Positions 24,547-30,948 of a stretch of 38,203 nt of DNA are shown piece by piece. The stretch's first letter is position 1, and each line of letters begins with the position of its first letter. Below the pieces are notes generated by a model. That model was not told where the DNA came from and made no database searches. It saw only the letters and a list, made by a program, of their open reading frames with translations. A program made the position numbers and the translations under genes. This DNA comes from Pseudomonadota bacterium. Its GTDB lineage: Bacteria > Chloroflexota > UBA6077 > JAJPGT01. The stretch is taken from assembly GCA_021325655.1 (NCBI GenBank), contig JAJPGT010000079.1, forward strand, positions 1 to 38,203. Direction: 5' to 3'.

Positions 24547-24856
24547 ATGCCGCGGGCCTTCCTGGACAGCAACATCCTGCGCCACCTGCTGGGCGGCCCT
24601 CCCCAGCACTCGCCATGGGCCACCTGGAACGGGTGGCGCGCGGCGAGCTGCAGGCGCGCATCTCGGAGCTGGTGGTCTCCGAAGTCGTCTTCACCCCGCA
24701 ACGCACCTGCAAGCACCCCCAAGGACCAGATCCACCAGGCGCTCCTGCCGCTGCTGGAGCGACCCGGGATCGTCTTGCCGGGAGCGACACTTCCGCACCG
24801 TCTTCGACCTCATCGCTGCAGAGGCGACGGGACGCGAACGGGGCGGAGCTCTCTAA
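24547..24856 (+). pseudogene. Frameshifted PIN-domain (VapC-like) gene
   Basis: Protein-like segments lie in successive frames. MPRAFLDSNILRHLLGG starts at 24547 in frame 1. MGHLERVARGELQARISE and LVVSEVVFT follow in frame 3 (from about 24615). KDQIHQALLPLLERPGIVLPG returns to frame 1 (about 24721-24781). ERHFRTVFDLIAAEATGRER is in frame 2 and ends at TAA 24854. Read together they look like a PIN-domain ribonuclease with the first acidic residue in LDSN and a second in VSEVV; the C-terminal acidic cluster is not recognisable. At least three frame changes mean no functional toxin. It meets the zinc-ribbon gene tail to tail, overlapping by 4 bp. Confidence 0.65.
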
Positions 24857-25134
24857 CTGGCGGCCTGGAGCGGGTGCTTGCGCGGGCGGCCACGCTTGGC
24901 CGGGCCAAAGGTGACCACCTCGAGCGGCCGGACGCGCTCCCACTCGTCCAGGAACACCCCGCCGCCGCAACGGGTACAGCAGATACGGCCTTTGGCCGTG
25001 AGTCGGGGGCCATCAGTATTGGGGGCGGCGCGGAAGTTCTGAAGCGTCATCCTGTCGCCGATCTGTCCTTCGATCTGCCCGGAGACGAAGCCGCACAGAT
25101 AGCACTTCACGTCGGCGCGCAGTAGCGATCGCAT
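24853..25134 (-). CDS. Small zinc-ribbon protein with basic C-terminus
   Basis: A 93-residue protein. Two Cys pairs, CYLCG near residue 11 and CTRCG near residue 54, would bind one zinc ion. The C-terminus has a KRGRPRKHP segment resembling an AT-hook, which suggests DNA or RNA binding. ATG 25134 is preferred because GGAGG lies 6 nt upstream; GTG is one codon earlier. The A of its ATG is also the last base of the TGA of the gene before it (TGATG), so the two are translationally coupled. I do not recognise a named family; a nucleic-acid-binding regulator is a fair guess. Confidence 0.72.
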   Translation of the reverse strand: MRSLLRADVKCYLCGFVSGQIEGQIGDRMTLQNFRAAPNTDGPRLTAKGRICCTRCGGGVFLDEWERVRPLEVVTFGPAKRGRPRKHPLQAAS

Positions 25135-25385
25135 CACACACCTCCCGCCGATACCGCGCCACCCGTTGAGGGGGGGGCATGGCGCCCGAGCAGCTGCGTT
25201 GCCTCCCTACCAGCGCCCAGCTCCTGACAATCGAGCCAGGTCGAGAAGATCGCCTTCGAGACGAGCAGGCGCGAAGCATCATCGAGCGGATTGCCGCAGG
25301 CTGCCGCCTCAATGGCGAGGAGATGGCGCAGCCGGGCGAGCAACATCACAGCGAGCGGGTCGTGCGGCGGCTGTGCGCGTTCCAT
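25134..25385 (-). CDS. Small hypothetical protein coupled to the zinc-ribbon gene
   Basis: An 83-residue protein beginning MERAQPPHDPLAVMLLARLR. It is mostly helical by composition (LLAIEAAACGNPLDDASRLL, SKAIFSTWLDCQELGAGREA) with a disordered Gly/Ser tail. GGAG lies 5 nt before ATG 25385; the frame is open further upstream only from a TTG without a ribosome site. It ends in the TGATG overlap with the zinc-ribbon gene, so the pair forms a small operon. No function is recognised. Three cysteines are not arranged as a zinc site. Confidence 0.6.
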   Translation of the reverse strand: MERAQPPHDPLAVMLLARLRHLLAIEAAACGNPLDDASRLLVSKAIFSTWLDCQELGAGREATQLLGRHAPPSTGGAVSAGGV

Positions 25386-25498
25386 GACTTCTCCGAACGG
25401 GGCAACCAGCTTGCAGAGAACATGCCAGCGACCCCGTTTCTGACCCCCCAAGGCCGCCGGGGCGGCTCATGATCTGTTCACCATTAAGTACGTTTGAG

Positions 25499-25541
25499 GT
25501 GCCCAAAAGGTTCCGTTCCTCACAGGAACCGATGTGGGCAC
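25499..25541. repeat. Two-part inverted repeat
   Basis: Outer arms GTGCCCA/TGGGCAC (25499-25505 with 25535-25541) enclose inner arms GGTTCC/GGAACC (25509-25514 with 25525-25530). It lies between the hypothetical/zinc-ribbon pair and the next minus-strand gene, about 115 bp upstream of ATG 25385 and 40 bp after the stop at 25582. It could be a terminator of the latter, an operator, or a small structured RNA. There is no U tract. Confidence 0.4.
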
Positions 25542-25581
25542 GGTTGAGAGGCGTGGTAGTGACGCCCCGGCCGGGCGCAGC

Positions 25582-26019
25582 TCAGCGGCTGAGCACCGCC
25601 CAGATCAGGAGGAATCCGGCCCCGAGCACGAGCAGCATATTCAAGTGGCGCCAGCTTCGCAGCAGCTCGGCGCGGAACAGCGCCGCCTCGCGGGCCTCGC
25701 GCTCCCGGTCGCGCGCCAGGGCTGCCGCCCGCGGCGGCGCCGCTGGCCGGCTCGTGGCGGCGCGCTCGCTACCCTCCTCGGCCGATTCAGCACCCCCGGC
25801 GGCTGGCGCTGCTCCTTGGAGACTCAGCTCCTGTGGCTCGGGGTTCGCGGTGGGCGCCCAGGCGGCGTCGCCCGCGCGCTGGTAGCGCCACCGCCCCAGG
25901 GCGGAGAGCGCCAGTAGCGCCAGGGTGATGCCGAGCGCTAGGCGGGGGCTGACCGATTCGCCAACGGCGATCATCGCCAGCGCCAGGACGAAGAAGAGCA
26001 GCTCGATGAAGAAAACCAT
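25582..26019 (-). CDS. Small membrane protein, three predicted helices
   Basis: A 145-residue protein. Two N-terminal helices (about 2-20, FFIELLFFVLALAMIAVG, and 25-42, PRLALGITLALLALSALG) are joined by a short loop. A long Ala/Glu/Arg-rich cytoplasmic or extracellular stretch (43-122) has a helical, coiled-coil-like section ALARDREREAREAALFRAEL. One C-terminal helix (about 124-143) follows. The sequence has no family signature I know. GGGGAAG lies just upstream of the ATG. It is divergent from the E1 alpha gene and has a 10-bp-stem hairpin in its likely 5' leader. Confidence 0.68.
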   Translation of the reverse strand: MVFFIELLFFVLALAMIAVGESVSPRLALGITLALLALSALGRWRYQRAGDAAWAPTANPEPQELSLQGAAPAAGGAESAEEGSERAATSRPAAPPRAAALARDREREAREAALFRAELLRSWRHLNMLLVLGAGFLLIWAVLSR

Positions 26020-26044
26020 TCAGCTTCCCCGGCGGGGGCGGGCC

Positions 26045-26071
26045 GCCCTAGCGCCAGCCCTGCGCTAGGGC
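26045..26071. promoter_or_regulatory. 10-bp perfect hairpin between divergent genes
   Basis: GCCCTAGCGC/GCGCTAGGGC (26045-26054 with 26062-26071, 7-nt loop). A minus-strand TATAGT element at 26107-26102 would place this hairpin in the 5' leader of the small membrane-protein gene. It could also separate the two divergent transcripts. Confidence 0.4.
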
Positions 26072-26166
26072 TCAGCGCCGCTCGGGGTCGGCCGTACCCC
26101 TACTATAGCCCCGGCTGCGGTCCCACCAGCGAATCGCCGCTCCGGTGCTGTGCCCTGCTCGCGGAG

Positions 26167-26195
26167 CGGACAGGCGCCGCGGGCGCGTATAGAAT
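26167..26195 (+). promoter_or_regulatory. Predicted promoter of the E1 operon
   Basis: CGGACA (26167-26172) and TAGAAT (26190-26195) are 17 bp apart, about 79 bp upstream of the E1 alpha ATG. The -35 matches the consensus at four of six positions. Confidence 0.45.
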
Positions 26196-26273
26196 GGCGG
26201 CAAGAGCGAACACGGCAGCGGAGCGCAGAGGCCGGCGCAAGCGCGGCGCGGCCGCGAGCCAAATGGAGGGTGC

Positions 26274-27287
26274 ATGGCACGCGCGAAAACGATGCCACCT
26301 CGCCACCGCGAGCTGGGCCTGTCCGACCAGCAGGTGCGCGAGCTGTACCGCACCATGGTGCTGGCCCGGGTAATCGATGAGCGGCTCTGGATTCTCTCTC
26401 GCCAGGGCAAGGCGCACTTCGTCCTGACCAGCCGCGGCCACGAGGCGGCGCAGGTCGGCTCAGCGCTGGCGCTGCGGGTCGGCTACGACTACGTCTTCTC
26501 CTACTATCGCGACATGGCGCTGGGGCTGGCACTCGGCTTCACCCCGGACGACATCTTCCTCTCCGTGCTCGCTCGCCAGGGCGACATCATGTCTGGCGGC
26601 CGGCAGCTCCCCAACCACCTGTCGTCACGGCGGCTGCGCGTGGCCACGCAGTCCAGCTCCGTGGCCAGCCAGATCCCTCACGGGGCTGGCGCCGCCTACG
26701 CCGCGCGGGTGCTCGGGGAGGATTTCGTCGCCATCACCTACTTTGGCGATGGCGCCACCTCCAAGGGCGACTTCCACGAGGGGCTCAACTTCGCCGCCGT
26801 CTGGAAGCTGCCGGCGATCTTCTTCTGCGAGAACAACGGCTGGGCGATCTCTGTTCCACTCGACAAGCAGATGGGCACCGCCACCGTCGCCGAGCGGGCC
26901 GCCGCCTATGGCATCCCCGGCGTGCGGCTGGACGGCTGCGACCCGCTGGCGGTGTACGCCGCCACGCGCGAGGCGGTCGAGCGTGCCCGGCGCGGCGAGG
27001 GGCCAACGCTCATCGACGCCGAGGTGGTGCGCCTCACCCCGCACTCCTCTCAGGATGACGACCACTATCGCACCCGCGACGTGCTGGACGAGGCGAAGCG
27101 GCGCGACCCGATCCCCCGCTTTCGCCGCTACCTGGAAGAGCAGAACCTGCTCGACGAGGCGGAAGACGCGCGGCTGTGGGATGAGCTGCGGGCGGAGGTG
27201 ATCGCCGCCCAGGAGCGCGCCGAGGCGGCTCCGCCCCCGCCACCGGAGGAGGCGCGCCGGCACCTGTTCGCCGCGGAGGGGCGCTGA
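26274..27287 (+). CDS. 2-oxoacid dehydrogenase E1 component, alpha subunit
   Basis: A 337-residue ThDP-dependent subunit that decarboxylates a 2-oxoacid and passes the acyl group to lipoyl-E2. Features are a helical N-terminus (YRTMVLARVIDERLWILSRQ), SRGHEAAQVGSALALRVG, FSYYRDMALGLALG, and the ThDP motif GDGATSKGDFHEGLNFAA to CENNGWAIS. The phosphorylation-loop-like region is SSQDDDHYRTRD. The GHE and YYRD patterns look closer to branched-chain (BkdA) than to pyruvate E1, but this is not decisive. GGAGG lies 4-5 nt before the ATG. One base separates it from the beta subunit. No E2 or E3 gene follows. Confidence 0.92.
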   Translation: MARAKTMPPRHRELGLSDQQVRELYRTMVLARVIDERLWILSRQGKAHFVLTSRGHEAAQVGSALALRVGYDYVFSYYRDMALGLALGFTPDDIFLSVLARQGDIMSGGRQLPNHLSSRRLRVATQSSSVASQIPHGAGAAYAARVLGEDFVAITYFGDGATSKGDFHEGLNFAAVWKLPAIFFCENNGWAISVPLDKQMGTATVAERAAAYGIPGVRLDGCDPLAVYAATREAVERARRGEGPTLIDAEVVRLTPHSSQDDDHYRTRDVLDEAKRRDPIPRFRRYLEEQNLLDEAEDARLWDELRAEVIAAQERAEAAPPPPPEEARRHLFAAEGR

Positions 27288-27288
27288 G

Positions 27289-28269
27289 ATGGCCCAGCTC
27301 ACCTTCATCGAGGCGCTCCGCGAAGCGCTGCGACTGGAGATGCAGCGCGATCCCCGGGTTGTCATCATGGGCGAGGACGTAGGCACCAAGGGCGGCGTCT
27401 TCCGCGTCACCCAGGGGCTCCAGACCGAGTTCGGCGAGCTGCGGGTGCTGGACACCCCGCTGGCCGAGGTTGGTATCGCCGGCGCGGCCATTGGCGCCGC
27501 GTTCGCCGGGCTGCGCCCGGTGGCCGAATTCCAGTTCGCCGACTACATCCACCCCGCCTGGGACCAGATCGTCAACGAGGCGGCGACCATCCGCTATCGG
27601 AGCTACGGCGACTGGAGCTGCCCGGTCGTCTTCCGCGCTCCCTCCGGGGCCGGCGTGTTCGGCGGACTGTACCACTCCCAGAGCGTGGAGGCCTACTTCG
27701 CCCACGTGCCGGGTCTCAAAGTGGTCGTCCCGGCCATCCCGGCCGACGCCAAAGGGCTGCTGGCCGCGGCGATCCGCGACGACGACCCGGTCGTCTTCTT
27801 CGAGCACAAGAAGAACTACCGCCGCTACCGCGAGGACGTACCGGACGGCGAGTACGTTCAGCCGCTCGGCGTCGCTCGGCTGGACCGCCCCGGCACAGAT
27901 CTCTCGGTCATTACCTACGGTATCGGGGTCTATTGGGCACGCGAAGCGGCGGACCAGGTGGCGAGCGAGGGCCTCTCCACGGAGATCCTCGACCTGCGCA
28001 CCGTCGCGCCGCTAGACCGCGAGGCAATCGCCCGCACGGTGCAGAAGACGGGCAAGGCGCTGGTGCTGCACGAGGACAACCGAACGCTTGGCGTCGGCGC
28101 GGAGGTGGCGGCGTTCATCGCCGAGGAGCTGTTCGAGAGCCTGGACGCTCCAGTAGTCCGGGTCGCCGCCGCCGACTGCCATCTCCCGTTCGCCGAGAGC
28201 CAGGAGGCAGAGATCATCCCGAACCCCACCCGGGTGGCCGCGGCACTGCGGCGCCTGGCCAGCTACTAA
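27289..28269 (+). CDS. 2-oxoacid dehydrogenase E1 component, beta subunit
   Basis: A 326-residue subunit that pairs with the alpha subunit in an alpha2-beta2 E1. It shows the transketolase pyrimidine-binding pattern: VVIMGEDVGTKGGVFRVTQG, the conserved LDTPLAEVGIAGAAIGAA, EFQFADYIHPAWDQIVNEAA and GGLYHSQSVEAYFAHVPGLK. The C-terminal domain has LDLRTVAPLDREAI and LVLHEDNRTLGVGAEVAAFI. It begins one base after the alpha stop, with GGAGGGG inside the alpha gene as ribosome site. The two subunits are one translational unit. No terminator with a T run is visible before homoserine dehydrogenase. Confidence 0.93.
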   Translation: MAQLTFIEALREALRLEMQRDPRVVIMGEDVGTKGGVFRVTQGLQTEFGELRVLDTPLAEVGIAGAAIGAAFAGLRPVAEFQFADYIHPAWDQIVNEAATIRYRSYGDWSCPVVFRAPSGAGVFGGLYHSQSVEAYFAHVPGLKVVVPAIPADAKGLLAAAIRDDDPVVFFEHKKNYRRYREDVPDGEYVQPLGVARLDRPGTDLSVITYGIGVYWAREAADQVASEGLSTEILDLRTVAPLDREAIARTVQKTGKALVLHEDNRTLGVGAEVAAFIAEELFESLDAPVVRVAAADCHLPFAESQEAEIIPNPTRVAAALRRLASY

Positions 28270-28468
28270 CGGTCTTTTCTGGGGCTGGTGGACGCTTCCC
28301 GCGTGGCGCGGAGATCTGCCGGCGGCCTGGCGGCTCTGGCCCGCGTGGCGAGGAGTCGCTACAGTCCTCTGGCACCAGGACGGAGCGGAGGAGCGGCCTC
28401 CCGGTAGACGGTCGCCACGGCGGCGGACCAACTGGGTGGTGATGCCAGGAGCAGGTTGAGGGAGCAAC
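28270..28468 (+). other. Spacer between E1 beta and hom
   Basis: These 199 bp contain two copies of CCCGCGTGGCG (near 28300 and 28341), about 40 bp apart in direct orientation. A TACAGT element near 28359 is a weak -10 for hom. No gene or T-box is seen. Confidence 0.3.
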
Positions 28469-29770
28469 ATGGGAGACGCGGTACGGGTAGGAATGCTGGG
28501 GCTGGGTGTGGTCGGCTGCGGTGTGGCGCGCGCGCTGGACGAGAAGGCAGACGCCATCGCTCGCCGGGCCGGCCGACCGGTACACCTGGCGCGGGTGCTG
28601 GTGCGTGACCCGCAGCGGCCGCGCGAGTACACCCCGCGGGCGCCACTAACCGCTGACCCGGCGGAGATCCTGGAGGACGCGGGGATCGACGTGGTCGTCG
28701 AGGTCCTGGGCGGTGAGCAGCCAGCCTGCGAGTATATCCTGGCGGCGATCCGGCGGGGCAAGCACGTGGTCACCGCGAACAAGGAGGTGATGGCGAAGCA
28801 CGGGCCGGCCATCCTGGCCGCCGCCGCCGAGCAGGGCGTGGACGTTGGCTTCGAGGCGAGCGTCGGCGGCGGGATCCCGCTGATCGGCCCATTCCGCCTG
28901 GACCTGCTCGCCAACGAACTGACCTCCGTCGCTGGTATCCTGAACGGCACTACCAACTACATGCTCACCGCGATGGCGACCGGGACGCAGACCTACGCTG
29001 AGGCGCTCGCCGAGGCGCAGCGGCTCGGGTACGCCGAGCCAGACCCGGGCAACGACGTGGAGGGAATCGACGCCGCCTACAAGCTGACGATCCTGGGCTC
29101 GCTCGCCTTCCACACCCGGGTGAGCCCGAGCGACGTCTATTACGAAGGCATTACCCGGCTGGCGCCCAGCGACTTCCGCTACGCCCGCGAGCTGGGCTAC
29201 GCCATCAAGCTCCTGGCACTGGGCCGGCTGGTGGACGGCGCCGTCGAGCTGCGGGTCCACCCGGCGTTCGTTCCCCGCTCGAGCATGCTGGCCGCAGTAG
29301 ACGGGGTGTATAACGCGGTGCAGGTCGAGGGCGACCTGGTGGGGCGAGTGCTGTTCTACGGCCGCGGGGCCGGCCCGGGGCCGACCTCCAGCGCAGTGGT
29401 AGCGGACATTATGGACCTGGCTCAGCGAGTGGGTATCAGTGGCCCGGCTCGGCTTGTGCCGCTGGCGCCCACCGAGCATCGGCCGATTCGGCCGATGCGC
29501 GACGTCCGGACACGCTACTACGTGCGCATCGTCGCCGTGGACCGGCCGGGTGTCATTGCCGCCATCGCTGGCATCTTCGGCGAGCTAGACGTCAGCCTCG
29601 CCTCGGTGCTCCAGAAGGAGGACGTGGTGCTGGAAGAGGGCTCCCGCTACGCGGAGATCGTCTTTCTCACCCACGAGGCGCGCGAGGCGGCGGTGCAGGA
29701 CGCGATTGGCCGGATCGCCGCGCTGCCGGTCGTCCATCACATCGGCTCGCTCATCCGGGTGGAGGGTTGA
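28469..29770 (+). CDS. hom: Homoserine dehydrogenase
   Basis: A 433-residue NAD(P)-dependent enzyme reducing aspartate semialdehyde to homoserine on the way to threonine, methionine and isoleucine. It has the Rossmann motif GMLGLGVVGCGVARAL (from residue 8), VVVEVLGGEQPA, GKHVVTANKEVMAKHG, the catalytic-domain block EASVGGGIPLIGPFR, then GILNGTTNYMLTAM and EPDPGNDVEGIDAAYKLTIL. The C-terminal 85 residues form an ACT domain (RYYVRIVAVDRPGVIAAIAG), so feedback by threonine is likely. GAGGGAG lies 4-5 nt before the ATG. The PCD gene follows 21 bp later in the same direction. Aspartokinase and threonine synthase are not nearby. Confidence 0.95.
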   Translation: MGDAVRVGMLGLGVVGCGVARALDEKADAIARRAGRPVHLARVLVRDPQRPREYTPRAPLTADPAEILEDAGIDVVVEVLGGEQPACEYILAAIRRGKHVVTANKEVMAKHGPAILAAAAEQGVDVGFEASVGGGIPLIGPFRLDLLANELTSVAGILNGTTNYMLTAMATGTQTYAEALAEAQRLGYAEPDPGNDVEGIDAAYKLTILGSLAFHTRVSPSDVYYEGITRLAPSDFRYARELGYAIKLLALGRLVDGAVELRVHPAFVPRSSMLAAVDGVYNAVQVEGDLVGRVLFYGRGAGPGPTSSAVVADIMDLAQRVGISGPARLVPLAPTEHRPIRPMRDVRTRYYVRIVAVDRPGVIAAIAGIFGELDVSLASVLQKEDVVLEEGSRYAEIVFLTHEAREAAVQDAIGRIAALPVVHHIGSLIRVEG

Positions 29771-29791
29771 GCCGAAGCGCGGGAGGCTGCC

Positions 29792-30085
29792 ATGGCGCGG
29801 ACACGTCTGTCAGATGAGGAGGTCGCCGGCCGGCTGGCAAAGCTGAGCGGTTGGGAGCTGGTCGGCGGAGAGCTGCGCAAGACCTACGTGCTGAAAGACT
29901 TCTCGCAGGCGATGCTGTTCGTCGGCGGGGTGGCGCTGCTGGCCGAGGCGGCCGGCCACCACCCGGACCTCACCATTCGGTGGAACAAGGTCACGCTGGC
30001 CCTGACCACGCATGACGCGGGCGGGCTGACGGACAACGATTTTCGACTGGCGGAGCAGATCGACGCGCTGCCGCGCCCGAGCTAA
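29792..30085 (+). CDS. Pterin-4a-carbinolamine dehydratase
   Basis: A 97-residue protein of normal PCD/DCoH length. It dehydrates 4a-hydroxytetrahydrobiopterin to the quinonoid dihydropterin, or acts as a small dimeric cofactor. Signatures are WELVGGELRKTYVLKDF, the active-site histidines in EAAGHHPDLTIRW (H56, H57) and LALTTHDAGGLTDNDF (H74). GGGAGG lies 5 nt before the ATG. It follows hom by 21 bp, probably in one transcript. No aromatic amino-acid hydroxylase is visible in the window, and PCD genes without one are common in bacteria, so its use here is uncertain. Confidence 0.93.
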   Translation: MARTRLSDEEVAGRLAKLSGWELVGGELRKTYVLKDFSQAMLFVGGVALLAEAAGHHPDLTIRWNKVTLALTTHDAGGLTDNDFRLAEQIDALPRPS

Positions 30086-30106
30086 GCGGGCAGCCGCCTG
30101 CGTCGA

Positions 30107-30592
30107 TCATCTGGGCGGCTGAGCCAGCGCCACGTGCAGCGCCACCCGCTTCTCATCGCCGTCGTCGACCCCGGCGACAACCCGGTACGTGCCCGGGCCG
30201 GGCAGCTTCCAGCCGACGTTGAGCGCGAACATCGCTCGGAAGGACTGGCCAATGGTCACCTCTGCCGGAGCGCCGATGTTCATCGCTGCCCTCAGCTCGG
30301 TCAATTGGACGCCGTCCTCATCCTCAAGCGCAATGCGGAGACGGTGATCGCGGTAAAGCGCGCTCCAGGGGATGAGAACCCCGATCGCCAGGGCGAATCC
30401 AACGGGCTGGGAGACATCAAGCAGGTTGAGCCGGTCCCAGCCGCCGCCCATCATGTAGAGCTTGCCATTGATCACCTCGGCGCGGTCTGCCAGGATCAGG
30501 AAATCGATGGTGGGCTGCTCGAGCGCATCCGTGGCTGCACCTCCAGGTGAGCAGCAGTACTGAATAGTCTTCGATCCAGCGCGGCGGCGCAA
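30107..30592 (-). CDS. DUF6941 family protein, start uncertain
   Basis: The conserved part begins EQPTIDFLILADRAEVINGK, followed by LYMMGGGWDRL and ending with LPGPGTYRVVAGVDD, the usual DUF6941 layout of a small beta-sandwich of about 135 residues. Function is unknown. In this frame there is no ATG or GTG within 90 codons of the conserved start. TTG 30592 is the nearest canonical start, giving 161 residues, but lacks a good ribosome site. An ATG preceded by GGAGGT lies at about 30530 in the next frame and would join the domain only after a one-base shift, so a frameshift or sequence error near the N-terminus is possible. It converges on the PCD gene. Confidence 0.68.
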   Translation of the reverse strand: MRRRAGSKTIQYCCSPGGAATDALEQPTIDFLILADRAEVINGKLYMMGGGWDRLNLLDVSQPVGFALAIGVLIPWSALYRDHRLRIALEDEDGVQLTELRAAMNIGAPAEVTIGQSFRAMFALNVGWKLPGPGTYRVVAGVDDGDEKRVALHVALAQPPR

Positions 30593-30748
30593 GCAGGGCT
30601 GCCCGTCTCCGCGGGCCGGGCACCGCGGCGTACCACCTGGGCCGCTGGGCCAGAGCAACCTCGACAGTGGCCGCACACGAGCGGAGTCTGCCCCCGGCAC
30701 CAACAGGACCAAGAAGGATGTGACGACGCCGTCATGCGCCCATAGCAG

Positions 30749-30776
30749 TTTACAGCAATTTTACAGTCAGTTAACT
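30749..30776 (+). promoter_or_regulatory. Three 11-bp-period direct repeats, Pho-box-like
   Basis: TTTACA at 30749-30754 and 30760-30765, then TTAACT at 30771-30776, each separated by exactly 5 bp. Tandem hexamers repeated every 11 bp are the binding pattern of OmpR/PhoB-type response regulators, and TTTACA fits the Bacillus PhoP hexamer TT[ACT]ACA. The first two repeats also share a following G. The site lies about 170 bp upstream of the first glycoside hydrolase start, in a locally AT-rich spacer (30730-30830). It could also serve the divergent DUF6941 gene. Confidence 0.5.
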
Positions 30777-30948
30777 GATCTCAAGATGCTTCAGAGAATA
30801 CAAGTTACTTCTGGATGCCCGATCGGCGCGTAGCCCGAGGGGACCATCGTCTTTCCCAGAACGTACCTCCGGCCGCCACTTTACCCCTCCATCTCAGACA
30901 AAGGCCCTGGTAGCCTCCCCGCTACCAACTGTGCCTTTGGAGCTCACT

